Below, in pieces: positions 1-7,249 of a DNA stretch of 64,000 nt. The notes beneath the pieces are model-generated. The model worked only from the letters and a program-made list of their open reading frames with translations. It did not search any database and was not told where the DNA came from. Location of the stretch: the NCBI RefSeq assembly GCF_001421765.1, contig NZ_LMLA01000007.1, forward strand, positions 355 to 64,354, read 5' to 3'. This DNA comes from Sphingomonas sp. Leaf32. GTDB taxonomy: Bacteria > Pseudomonadota > Alphaproteobacteria > Sphingomonadales > Sphingomonadaceae. The stretch's first letter is position 1. Each line of letters opens with the position of its first letter. Made by a program: the position numbers and the translations under genes.

Positions 1-41
1 TAACCTGAAGGTCACAGGTTCAAATCCTGTCCCCGCAACCA
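1..41 (+). tRNA. tRNA-fMet(CAT), 3' part
   Basis: The window opens inside a tRNA. Base 1 is the last base of a CAT anticodon, followed by the 3' half of the anticodon stem, the variable loop, a T-arm with GGTTCAAATCC and an acceptor strand ending CCCCGCAACCA, so CCA is encoded (39-41). The arrangement AACCTGAAGGTC...CCCCGCAACCA matches the 3' half of bacterial initiator tRNA-fMet rather than elongator Met. The 5' half lies outside the window, so the initiator-specific 1:72 mismatch cannot be checked. Confidence 0.85.
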
Positions 42-52
42 ACCCTTTCACT

Positions 53-96
53 AACGCCCCAGGCCCCGTCTCCAAAGAGATGGGGCTAGGGGCGTT
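53..96 (+). terminator. Hairpin after tRNA-fMet
   Basis: A 20-base left arm (53-72) and right arm (77-96) pair almost completely around the loop CAAA, with a few mismatches or G-U pairs. It starts 11 bases after the tRNA CCA end. There is no T-run after it, so it could act as a processing or stabilising hairpin instead of a classic intrinsic terminator. Confidence 0.5.
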
Positions 97-397
97 GGGC
101 GTTCGGCGCACACGCGTTTTCCGCAAACGCCGGCATCCGGTACAAGGTATCCATTCGCGAAAGGCCGCGGGGCAGGTCAGCTTTCGCCCAAGAAGCCCGA
201 CCGCCTGTGGTCAAGTAGCTCGTCGAGGTAGTCGAAACCGTATCGCGTGAGGCGTTGATGGCCTCGACGTCGTCGTCGAGACTGGTGATGACGCTGAGGC
301 GACCGTCTTCGGGCGCCATGTCCTCGGCGAGTTCCTCAATTACGGCGAGGTGCTTTGCGGCGTAGCGCGCGGTGAACGCCATCGAGGAGGCGGCCAT
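86..397 (-). CDS. Small unrecognised ORF coupled to the IS66 relic
   Basis: A 103-codon reading frame whose ATG overlaps the stop of the IS66 transposase remnant (TGATG arrangement), as in coupled insertion-sequence genes. I do not recognise the family. The first 55 residues are charged and look protein-like (KHLAVIEELAEDMAPEDGRL), while the C-terminal part is low-quality and runs into the tRNA terminator hairpin. It is probably an IS passenger or a leftover host fragment, and may not be expressed. Confidence that it is a real gene is low. Confidence 0.25.
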   Translation of the reverse strand: MAASSMAFTARYAAKHLAVIEELAEDMAPEDGRLSVITSLDDDVEAINASRDTVSTTSTSYLTTGGRASWAKADLPRGLSRMDTLYRMPAFAENACAPNAQRP

Positions 398-606
398 CAG
401 GCGGCTTTCGTGACCTGGATTCGAGGCACCCAGTTCCACGGTAGCAGCTCGTCGAGCCGGGTCGCCGGATATTAGGCAATGCGGGCGAGGACGTCGGCTA
501 GCCAAACCTGCGAGTCGACGTTGTCGAGGCGGGCGGTTTGGATGAGGGTGTAGAGGATGGCGGCACGCTGGCCGCCCCGTTCCGAACCGCAGAGTTGCAG
601 CAGGAA
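397..606 (-). mobile_element. IS66-family transposase C-terminal remnant
   Basis: Reading the minus strand from about 606 gives the C-terminal end of an IS66-type transposase: GSERGGQRAAILYTLIQTA, then VWLADVLARIA, then RLDELLPWNW, the usual IS66 C-terminal signature. An in-frame TAA sits at 472-474, between ARIA and YPATRLDELL, so the fragment is dead. Only about 65 codons remain; the DDE catalytic core and both element ends are missing. It is joined directly to the broken metE-like fragment upstream, which suggests insertion followed by deletion. Confidence 0.75.
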
Positions 607-826
607 GTCGGTGTGGAAATTTAGGTACGGCGGAATTCCCGTCGGTAATTCCCTGTAGCCCCAAGTCCTCCTGAAAGCGCACCACGTCGCGGATTGCGGC
701 GTCCTCCGCCGTGCCCAGCGCCGCTGCGTCGATCGTGCCCGCGCAATACGCCGCGCGCGCCTCGATCAGCGCCTTAGGCCGCAGAACGCTACCGACATGA
801 TCGGCGCGAAAGGGTGGGGCGGGCAT
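604..826 (-). pseudogene. metE-like methyltransferase, 5' fragment
   Basis: The first 60 codons (RADHVGSVLRPKALIEAR ... AIRDVVRFQEDLGLQGITDG) match the N-terminus of MetE-like (COG0620) 5-methyltetrahydropteroyltriglutamate-homocysteine methyltransferase paralogues. After ITDG the expected EFRRTYFHTDFLLQL continues only if the frame is changed: GAATTCCGCCGTACC is read in another frame, then a stop, then FHTDFLLQL. There are therefore indels around 630-650. The remaining ~300 residues are gone, replaced by the IS66 relic. A full-length family member is about 370 aa. No function is expected. Confidence 0.75.
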
Positions 827-850
827 CTTCCCTCTCCCGTAATCCCGTAG

Positions 851-902
851 TTATCCACAGGGCTCGTCCTGACTTATCCACAGCCGAACCGGGTTATCCA
901 CA
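851..902 (+). promoter_or_regulatory. Three DnaA boxes (TTATCCACA)
   Basis: The perfect 9-mer TTATCCACA occurs three times on the same strand, at 851-859, 874-882 and 894-902, with 23- and 20-base spacing (about two helical turns). An AT-rich stretch follows at about 958-990. Such clustering is not expected by chance in GC-rich DNA. Known roles for clusters like this are origin binding, DnaA titration, or DnaA-controlled promoters. No replication gene is adjacent. Confidence 0.75.
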
Positions 903-939
903 GCCCCGGAAGGAACGGCGAAGCAATCGGCAATGGCAG

Positions 940-979
940 TTGTCGCGGTCCGTCATAGCAGTATATGTTACCCAACATA
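940..979 (+). promoter_or_regulatory. Promoter and palindromic operator of the aromatic transporter gene
   Basis: TTGTCG (940-945) and TATGTT (964-969) are spaced by 18 bases and make a plausible sigma-70 promoter. The -10 is the left half of a perfect inverted repeat TATGTT-ACCC-AACATA (964-979). A repressor bound there would block the promoter. A transcript starting near 975 fits the GTG start at 1004 and excludes the in-frame ATG at 965. Confidence 0.55.
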
Positions 980-1003
980 ACAAAAAAACGGAGAGGGTGC
1001 ATA

Positions 1004-2347
1004 GTGGCCCAAGACCCACGCAGTGCGATCGATCAGGGAGCGATGTCGCGATTCCAATGGGGAATCGTCGCGACCATGGTCGGGTTGAACGCGCTGGACG
1101 GATTCGACGTGCTGTCGATCAGCTTCGCATCGCCCGGCATCGCCGCCGATTGGGGCATCGATCGCGCCGCGTTGGGCATCATATTGTCGATGGAGCTGGT
1201 CGGCATGGCGATCGGATCGCTGTTCCTGGGCGGCGTCGCCGACCGCTTGGGGCGGCGGACGACGATCCTCGGCTGTCTGGGCGTGATGACCATCGGCATG
1301 TTGGGCGCGGCGAGCGCGGCGGGGATCGTTACCCTGTCGGTCTGGCGCGTCGCCACCGGCCTGGGTATCGGTGGGATGCTGGCATCGACCAATGCCGCCG
1401 TGGCCGAAGCCGCCAATGCGAAACATCGCGCGCTGGCCGTCGTGCTGATGGCGGCAGGCTATCCAATCGGGACGATCGTCGGCGGATCGGTGTCCGCCAT
1501 ACTGTTGGCCCAATATGACTGGCGCGCGGTGTTCGTGTTCGGTGCGATCTGCAGCGCGCTGTTCGTGCCGCTGGTGCTGTGGCGCGCGCCCGAATCGGTC
1601 GCGTTCCTGATGCATCGCCGTCCGCCCGACGCGCTGGCGCGGATCAACGCTACGCTGAAGCGCATGGGCCATGCCCCGGTCGCGGCGCTGCCGGAGCCGG
1701 AGCTGCGCACCGCCGCCGCCAAGGCCCCGATCGTCGCGCTGTTTTCCCCCGCGCTGCTGCGCACCACCATCCTGCTGACGCTCGCCTATCTGGCGCACAT
1801 CATGACCTTCTATTTCATCCTGAAATGGATTCCGAAGATCGTGGTCGACATGGGCTTTCCCGCGCCGCAGGCGGCAGGCGTGCTGGTGTGGGCCAGCATC
1901 GGCGGGGCGACCGGATCGCTGATCCTCGGCCTGTTGACCGGGCGGCTGCGACTGCTGGGGCTGACCATCGGTGCGATGCTGTTGTCGACCGCGCTCGTCA
2001 TCGTGTTCGGACGCGCGCAGAGCGATCTGACGGGCCTGTCGGTCGTTGCCGCCGCCGCCGGCTTTGCCACCAATGCCGGCGTGGTCGGGCTGTACGCACT
2101 GGTCGCCGAGCGGTTTCCGACCGGTGCGCGCGCCACCGCGACCGGGTTCGTCATCGGGGTCGGGCGCGGCGGGTCGGCACTGGCGCCGATGGTCGCGGGT
2201 TTCCTGTTCGCCGCCGGATATGGATTGCAGGCGGTCGCAGTGCTGATGGGCGTCGGGTCGCTGATCGCGGCGGTCGCGCTGTTCTTTCTGCGGGGTAAGC
2301 CGGCGGTGGTTTTGCAAGAGGCGGGAGGCGGAGCAGGCGCGGCGTGA
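1004..2347 (+). CDS. MFS aromatic acid:H+ symporter
   Basis: 447-aa major facilitator with about 12 membrane segments, of the aromatic acid:H+ symporter (AAHS, PcaK/MhpT-like) type. The family signature GGVADRLGRRTT lies in the TM2-TM3 loop, and ALDGFDVLSISFASPGIAADWG near the N-terminus is the usual AAHS first-helix D-G-[FY]-D pattern. Start: GTG at 1004, seven bases after GGAGAGG (990-996). The longer frame from ATG 965 would begin inside the operator and is rejected. Position at the head of the ferulate cluster suggests ferulate, vanillate or related hydroxycinnamate uptake across the inner membrane; this substrate is inferred. Control is probably by the factor recognising the palindrome at 964-979. 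Confidence 0.85.
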   Translation: MAQDPRSAIDQGAMSRFQWGIVATMVGLNALDGFDVLSISFASPGIAADWGIDRAALGIILSMELVGMAIGSLFLGGVADRLGRRTTILGCLGVMTIGMLGAASAAGIVTLSVWRVATGLGIGGMLASTNAAVAEAANAKHRALAVVLMAAGYPIGTIVGGSVSAILLAQYDWRAVFVFGAICSALFVPLVLWRAPESVAFLMHRRPPDALARINATLKRMGHAPVAALPEPELRTAAAKAPIVALFSPALLRTTILLTLAYLAHIMTFYFILKWIPKIVVDMGFPAPQAAGVLVWASIGGATGSLILGLLTGRLRLLGLTIGAMLLSTALVIVFGRAQSDLTGLSVVAAAAGFATNAGVVGLYALVAERFPTGARATATGFVIGVGRGGSALAPMVAGFLFAAGYGLQAVAVLMGVGSLIAAVALFFLRGKPAVVLQEAGGGAGAA

Positions 2348-2379
2348 CGTCCTGACAATGGGTCACGCGAATTGCCCGA

Positions 2380-2418
2380 TTGACGCGCCCGCTAAAGCGA
2401 TTTAAGCTATAAAACATA
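2380..2418 (+). promoter_or_regulatory. Promoter and degenerate operator before the vanillin dehydrogenase gene
   Basis: TTGACG (2380-2385) is followed after 17 bases by TAAGCT (2403-2408). The latter is the weak left half of TAAGCT-ATAA-AACATA (2403-2418), which keeps the right half-site AACATA(ACAAA) of the 964-979 palindrome exactly. A shared regulator for the transporter and catabolic genes is inferred. Its gene is not in the window. Confidence 0.45.
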
Positions 2419-2438
2419 ACAAATAAGGAGAGGCCGCT

Positions 2439-3845
2439 ATGGCGTCCGCAACAACATTCGACCGGATGAACCCCGTGACCGGCGCGGTCGCGACGACGGC
2501 CGAGGCGTTCGGCCCGGACGAGGCGAATGCGGCGGTCGAGGCGGCGGCGGCGGCGTTTCCGGTATGGTCTGCGCTGGGTCCGAACGCACGACGCGCGGCG
2601 CTGACCAAGGCGGCGGATGCGCTGGCGGCCAAGGGCGACCAGTTCGTCGCGGCGATGATGGGCGAGATCGGCGCGACCGAGGGCTGGGCGCGGTTCAACC
2701 TGATGCTGGCGGTGTCGATGGTGCGCGAGGCTGCCGCGCTGACGACGCAGATCGCGGGCGAAGTGATCCCGTCGGACAAGCCGGGCTGTATCGCGATGGC
2801 GCTGCGCGAACCGGTCGGGGTGATGCTGGGCATCGCGCCGTGGAACGCGCCGATCATCCTGGGCGTGCGCGCGGTCGCGGTGCCGCTGGCGTGCGGCAAT
2901 ACCGTGGTGCTGAAGGCGAGCGAGCAATGCCCACGCACCCACAGCCTGATCGCCGAAGCCTTTGCCGAGGCGCTGCCCACCGGCGCCGTCTCGATCGTCA
3001 CCAATGCGCCCGAGGATGCGGGTGCGGTCGTCGGCGCGCTGATCGACCATCCGCAGGTCCGCCGCATCAACTTCACCGGATCGACCCATGTCGGGCGGAT
3101 CATCGCGAAACGCGCGGCGGAGCATCTGAAGCCCGTGCTGCTGGAACTGGGCGGCAAGGCGCCGCTGATCGTGCTGGACGATGCCGACCTCGACGAAGCG
3201 GTGAAGGCGGCGGCGTTCGGCGCGTTCATGAACCAGGGGCAGATCTGCATGTCGACCGAGCGGATCATCGTCGTCGATGCGGTCGCCGACGCCTTTGTCG
3301 AGAAGTTCGCGGCCAAGGTCCGCACCATGGCGGTCGGCGACCCCCGCGAAGGCAATACGCCGTTGGGCGCGGTGGTCGATCGCAAGACGGTCGATCATGT
3401 CCGGTCGCTGATCGACGATGCGGTCGCGGCGGGCGCGGTGCAGGTGAATGGCGGCGCGGCGGACGGCGTGCTGATGCCGGCGCATGTCATCGATCACGTG
3501 ACCCCGGCGATGAAGCTGTTCCGCGACGAGAGTTTCGGCCCCGTCGTCGGCGTCGTCCGCGCGCGCGACGAGGGTCATGCGATCGACCTGGCCAACGACA
3601 CCGCCTACGGCCTGTCGGCATCGGTCTTCACCCGCGATACCGCGCGCGGCCTGCGCATCGCCCGGCGCATCCAGTCGGGCATCTGCCACGTCAACGGCCC
3701 GACCGTGCATGACGAGGCGCAGATGCCGTTCGGCGGGGTGAAGGCATCGGGGTACGGCCGGTTCGGCGGCAAGGCGGGGATCGACGCCTTCACCGAACTG
3801 CGCTGGATCACGATCGAGACGCAGCCGGGCCATTATCCCATCTGA
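2439..3845 (+). CDS. ligV: Vanillin dehydrogenase (aldehyde dehydrogenase)
   Basis: 468-aa NAD(P)-dependent aldehyde dehydrogenase, probably oxidising vanillin to vanillate. The general base is Glu236 in LELGGK and the nucleophile Cys270 in NQGQICMST; the Rossmann motif FTGSTHVG is near 212-219. The C-terminal run NGPTVHDEAQMPFGGVKASG resembles vanillin/salicylaldehyde dehydrogenases (Vdh/LigV), more than betaine- or succinate-semialdehyde-type enzymes. Start: ATG after AAGGAGAGG. It precedes the feruloyl-CoA lyase gene, whose product is vanillin plus acetyl-CoA, which supports the assignment. Substrate specificity is inferred from context; related benzaldehydes are possible. Confidence 0.85.
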   Translation: MASATTFDRMNPVTGAVATTAEAFGPDEANAAVEAAAAAFPVWSALGPNARRAALTKAADALAAKGDQFVAAMMGEIGATEGWARFNLMLAVSMVREAAALTTQIAGEVIPSDKPGCIAMALREPVGVMLGIAPWNAPIILGVRAVAVPLACGNTVVLKASEQCPRTHSLIAEAFAEALPTGAVSIVTNAPEDAGAVVGALIDHPQVRRINFTGSTHVGRIIAKRAAEHLKPVLLELGGKAPLIVLDDADLDEAVKAAAFGAFMNQGQICMSTERIIVVDAVADAFVEKFAAKVRTMAVGDPREGNTPLGAVVDRKTVDHVRSLIDDAVAAGAVQVNGGAADGVLMPAHVIDHVTPAMKLFRDESFGPVVGVVRARDEGHAIDLANDTAYGLSASVFTRDTARGLRIARRIQSGICHVNGPTVHDEAQMPFGGVKASGYGRFGGKAGIDAFTELRWITIETQPGHYPI

Positions 3846-3933
3846 CGGTGCGGGCGCACCACGCCGGCCCGCTTTTCCCAACGACATTCTCGCCGACGAC
3901 CCCGATCGCTGGCGCCAGCAAGAGGTTTGCACC

Positions 3934-4770
3934 ATGACCGAAACGAGCAGCAACGGCGTCGTCGCCTATGATGTCGAGGGGGGCATCGCGTGGGTGCGGT
4001 TCAACCGTCCCGAAAAGCGCAACGCGATGAGCCCGACGCTCAACCGCGACATGATGGAGGTGCTCGACGCGCTGGAGTATCGCGACGATGCCGGCGTGCT
4101 GGTGCTGTCGGGCGAGGGGCCGGCATGGACCGCAGGCATGGATTTGAAGGAATATTTCCGGGAAACGGAATCGCAGGGCCTTGCCGGTACGCGCAAGGCG
4201 CAGCGCGAAAGCTATGGCTGGTGGCGGCGGCTGCGCTGGTACCAGAAGCCGACGATCGCAATGGTCAATGGCTGGTGCTTCGGCGGCGGATACGGCCCGT
4301 TGTTCGCCTGCGACCTGGCCTTTGCCGCCGAGGAAGCGAAGTTCGGCCTGTCGGAGATCAACTGGGGCATCCTGCCGGGCGGTGGCGCGACCAAGGTGGC
4401 GCAGGAACTGATGCCGTTCCGCAAAGCGATGTACCACGCGATGATGGGCGAGAATATCGACGGCAGGACCGCGGTCGAATGGGGTCTGGTCAACGAGGCG
4501 CTGCCGCTGGCGCAGCTCAAGGATCGAGTCACCGAGGTCGCGAAGGTGCTGCTGGCCAAGAACCCCGTCGCGCTGAAGGCGACCAAGGACGCGATGAAGC
4601 GCGTCGGCGTGATGAGCTATGACGATGCCGAGGACTATCTGGTTCGCGCGCAGGAAGCGGCCAATTCCTACGACAATGACGGCCGCAAGGAAGGCATCCG
4701 GCAGTTCATCGACGAGAAGAGCTACAAGCCGGGGCTGGGGGCTTACGACAAGGACCGGGCCAAGGTTTGA
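3934..4770 (+). CDS. ferB: Feruloyl-CoA hydratase/lyase (HCHL)
   Basis: 278-aa crotonase-fold enzyme that hydrates feruloyl-CoA and cleaves it to vanillin and acetyl-CoA. It follows p-hydroxycinnamoyl-CoA hydratase/lyase closely: NRPEKRNAMSPTLNR at the N-terminus, AWTAGMDLKEYFRE (64-77), KPTIAMVNGWCFGGG (105-119), FGLSEINWG (137-145) and KSYKPGLGAY at the C-terminus. Glu141 in SEINWG corresponds to the catalytic Glu143 of the Pseudomonas enzyme. Length is nearly that of the family (276 aa). It lies 88 bases after the dehydrogenase gene on the same strand and is probably co-transcribed, with ferA downstream. The start ATG follows AAGAGG. Confidence 0.92.
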   Translation: MTETSSNGVVAYDVEGGIAWVRFNRPEKRNAMSPTLNRDMMEVLDALEYRDDAGVLVLSGEGPAWTAGMDLKEYFRETESQGLAGTRKAQRESYGWWRRLRWYQKPTIAMVNGWCFGGGYGPLFACDLAFAAEEAKFGLSEINWGILPGGGATKVAQELMPFRKAMYHAMMGENIDGRTAVEWGLVNEALPLAQLKDRVTEVAKVLLAKNPVALKATKDAMKRVGVMSYDDAEDYLVRAQEAANSYDNDGRKEGIRQFIDEKSYKPGLGAYDKDRAKV

Positions 4771-4780
4771 CCTTCTAAAT

Positions 4781-4913
4781 CCTCCCCGGCACGGGGAGGG
4801 GGACCATGCGAAGCATGGTGGAGGGGGGTGTCGACATACGGAACGGTTTCGTTGCGTGGCCAACCCCCTCCGTCAGCGCTTTCGCGCTGCCACCTCCCCG
4901 GATCGGGGAGGAT
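4781..4913. repeat. Multi-hairpin intergenic repeat between ferB and ferA
   Basis: Four short palindromes lie in 133 bases: CCTCCCCGGCACGGGGAGG (4781-4799), CCATGCGAAGCATGG (4804-4818), CAGCGCTTTCGCGCTG (4874-4889) and CCTCCCCGGATCGGGGAGG (4893-4911). The outer two are near copies of each other, as in two-ended REP-like elements common in sphingomonads. It ends just before the ferA ribosome-binding site and may stabilise or attenuate the message between the two genes. A related fragment is at about 47757-47776. Confidence 0.75.
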
Positions 4914-4925
4914 CGAGGAAATCCG

Positions 4926-7019
4926 ATGCCCGATCTTTCCCGCCTGCTCACCCCCCGTTCGGTCGTCATCGTCGGCGCGTCGCCGACGCCGGGCGCGCTG
5001 GGGAACGCCGTCCTGCGCAACCTCGAACGGCACGGCTATGCCGGTGACATCCACCTCATCAACCCGAAGCGTGATACGATCGACGGGCGTCCCTGCCTGA
5101 ACGCGATCGACGACCTGCCGATGGGCGTCGATGCGGCGGTGCTGGCGATTCCCGGGCCGGCGGTGCTGGGCGCGGTGCGCGCGCTGGCGGCGCGCAGGGT
5201 CGGCGCGGCGATCATCTTTTCGGCGGGGTTCGCCGAAGGGGGCGAGGCGGGCCAGGCCGCGCAGGCGGAGGTCGCGCGGATCGCGGCCGAACACGGCATG
5301 ATCGTCGAGGGGCCGAACTGCCTCGGGCTGGTGAATTATGCCGCCGGCGTGCCGCTGACCTTTGTCGAGGCGCCGGTGCTGGACCTTGCGGACAAGCCGG
5401 CGGTCGGCATCGTCAGCCAGTCGGGCGCGATGGCGGTGGTGCTGGGCACCACGCTGATGGCCAAGGACCTGGGGCTGACCGTGTCGGTGTCGACGGGTAA
5501 CGAGGCGGCCTCGGGCGTCGAGGATTATGTCGAGCATCTGATCGCCGACCCCGCGACACGGGCGATCGCGATGATCGTCGAGCAGTTCCGCCAGCCGGCG
5601 CGCTTCCTGGCGCTGGCGGCACGGGCACGGGCGGCGGGCAAGCCGATCGTGCTGCTTCATCCCGGCACGTCGAGCGCGGCGCGCGAAAGTGCCGCCACGC
5701 ACACGGGCGCGATGGCCGGCGACTGGCAGTTGATGAAGGCGAAGGTCGAACGCGCCGGGGTGATGCTGGTCGACAGTCTGGAGGCGCTGGGCGATGTCGT
5801 CGACGTGGCAGTACGCGCCAGGCCGGTCCGGCGTGGGGGCACGGCGGTGCTGACCGAAAGCGGCGCGTTCAAGGCGCTGACGCTCGATCTGGCCGAAACG
5901 ATCGGGCTGGACCTGCCGCCGATGGCCGGGGCGACCGCGGATGCGATGCGCGCTGCCATCCCGGACTTCATTCCGGTATCCAACCCGATGGACCTGACGG
6001 CGCAGGCGCTGGTCGATCCCGACCTGTATCGCCGCACGCTGATCCCGCTGCTGGCCGACGACGGCTATGCCGCCTTGGTGTTCGGCATCATCCAGACCGA
6101 TGCGGCGACGTCGGCGCGTAAATTCCCCGCGATCATCGATGCGGTGCGCGCGCTGGCGCCGGACAAGCCGGTGATCTTCGCCGGGCTGGACGATGGAGCG
6201 CCGGTGCCGCCGGATTATATCGCCGCGCTGCGCGCGATCGGAGTGCCCTATTTCCCGTCGCCCGACCGCGCCTTCCGTGCGCTGGGCCATCTGCTGCGCC
6301 ATGCCGCGCGGGATTTCGCGGTGGCGGCGACCGAACCGGTCGCGCTCGACCTGCCCGGCGGGGTCATTCCCGAATATCGTGCGAAGGCATTGCTGGCCCC
6401 GGCCGGCATCCCCTTCCCGGCGGGCGGGTTCGCCGCCGATATGGGGGCGGCGCAGGCGATCGCCGCGCGCGTGGGCTATCCGGTCGCGATCAAGGCGCAG
6501 GCGGCGGCGCTCAGCCACAAGAGCGATGCCGGCGGCGTACTCCTGCACATCGCCGACGATGCCGCGCTGGCGGCGGCATGGGACCGGCTTTACGCCAATG
6601 TCGCCGCCTATGATCCCGGCATTACCCTCGACGGGGTGCAGGTCGAGGCGATGGGCAAGCGCGGGATCGAACTGATCGTCGGCGCGCGGAACGATCCCGA
6701 TTGGGGGCCGGCGATCCTGGTCGGGTTCGGCGGGGTGACCGCCGAGCTGCTGCACGATGTCCGGCTGCTGCCAATCGACCTGACCCACGACGCGATCGTC
6801 GCCGAACTGCGCGCGCTGAAGCAGGGGGCGCTGCTCGACGGCTATCGTGGTTCACCCGCGCTGGATGTCGATGCGGTCGCGGTGCTGATCGCCGATCTTG
6901 GCCGGGTGCTCGCCGGCAGCCCCACGATCCTCGAGATCGATCTGAACCCGGTCGTCGTCTATCCGAAGGGGGAGGGCGTGGTGGCCCTCGACGCGCTGAT
7001 CCTGGCGGATGCCGGGTGA
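4926..7019 (+). CDS. ferA: Feruloyl-CoA synthetase, ADP-forming type
   Basis: 697-aa single-chain NDP-forming acyl-CoA synthetase. The N-terminal CoA-binding domain (about 1-130) begins LLTPRSVVIVGASPTPGALG. Succinyl-CoA-ligase-like domains follow; ESAATHTGAMAGD (about 256-268) is the usual site of the phospho-histidine. An ATP-grasp domain is at the C-terminus (EYRAKALLAPAGIPFP, VAIKAQAAALSHKSDAGGV, LIVGARNDPDWGP). The ferulate activator FerA of Sphingobium SYK-6 belongs to this class and not to the AMP-forming class, and this gene sits directly after ferB, so activation of ferulate with CoA is the likely job. Start: ATG 4926 after GAGGATCGAGG; an upstream in-frame ATG at 4806 lies in repeat DNA and is rejected. 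Confidence 0.88.
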   Translation: MPDLSRLLTPRSVVIVGASPTPGALGNAVLRNLERHGYAGDIHLINPKRDTIDGRPCLNAIDDLPMGVDAAVLAIPGPAVLGAVRALAARRVGAAIIFSAGFAEGGEAGQAAQAEVARIAAEHGMIVEGPNCLGLVNYAAGVPLTFVEAPVLDLADKPAVGIVSQSGAMAVVLGTTLMAKDLGLTVSVSTGNEAASGVEDYVEHLIADPATRAIAMIVEQFRQPARFLALAARARAAGKPIVLLHPGTSSAARESAATHTGAMAGDWQLMKAKVERAGVMLVDSLEALGDVVDVAVRARPVRRGGTAVLTESGAFKALTLDLAETIGLDLPPMAGATADAMRAAIPDFIPVSNPMDLTAQALVDPDLYRRTLIPLLADDGYAALVFGIIQTDAATSARKFPAIIDAVRALAPDKPVIFAGLDDGAPVPPDYIAALRAIGVPYFPSPDRAFRALGHLLRHAARDFAVAATEPVALDLPGGVIPEYRAKALLAPAGIPFPAGGFAADMGAAQAIAARVGYPVAIKAQAAALSHKSDAGGVLLHIADDAALAAAWDRLYANVAAYDPGITLDGVQVEAMGKRGIELIVGARNDPDWGPAILVGFGGVTAELLHDVRLLPIDLTHDAIVAELRALKQGALLDGYRGSPALDVDAVAVLIADLGRVLAGSPTILEIDLNPVVVYPKGEGVVALDALILADAG

Positions 7020-7044
7020 GAAAAGAACGTCGTTCGTCGTCCCC

Positions 7045-7129
7045 GTCACCCCGGCCTTGAGCCGGGGTCCCGCTACTCCTTCTTCGGCGGTTGCAAGGAA
7101 GCGGGACCCCGGCTTTGATCCAGGGCGAC
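7045..7129. repeat. Inverted-repeat element, type GTCACCCCGG
   Basis: Imperfect inverted repeat: GTCACCCCGGCCTTGAGCCG on the left and GCGGGACCCCGGCTTTGAT on the right. It is a degenerate relative of the perfect hairpin at 9681-9762. It lies after ferA and could serve as a transcription end or mRNA-stabilising structure. Confidence 0.75.
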
Positions 7130-7249
7130 GCAAAGACATCAGCGGCCACAATTGTAGCAATGAAACATTACAGTTATTGACAATAGCATTTGGTGGCGTA
7201 GCCTGCTGGAAAAGGGGAGCGACAGATCTCCCCGCCATGGGAGGATGCT

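Noticed and set aside
965-1003. ATG 965 as start of the MFS transporter
   Set aside because: It lies in the -10/operator; GTG 1004 has a ribosome-binding site at the right distance.
4743-6788. 681-codon minus-strand frame opposite ferA
   Set aside because: Shadow of ferA third-codon GC bias; no recognisable domain.
7171-7249. Promoter TTGACA 7177-7182 for the cluster receptor
   Set aside because: No acceptable -10 hexamer at 16-18 bases; not strong enough to list as a feature.
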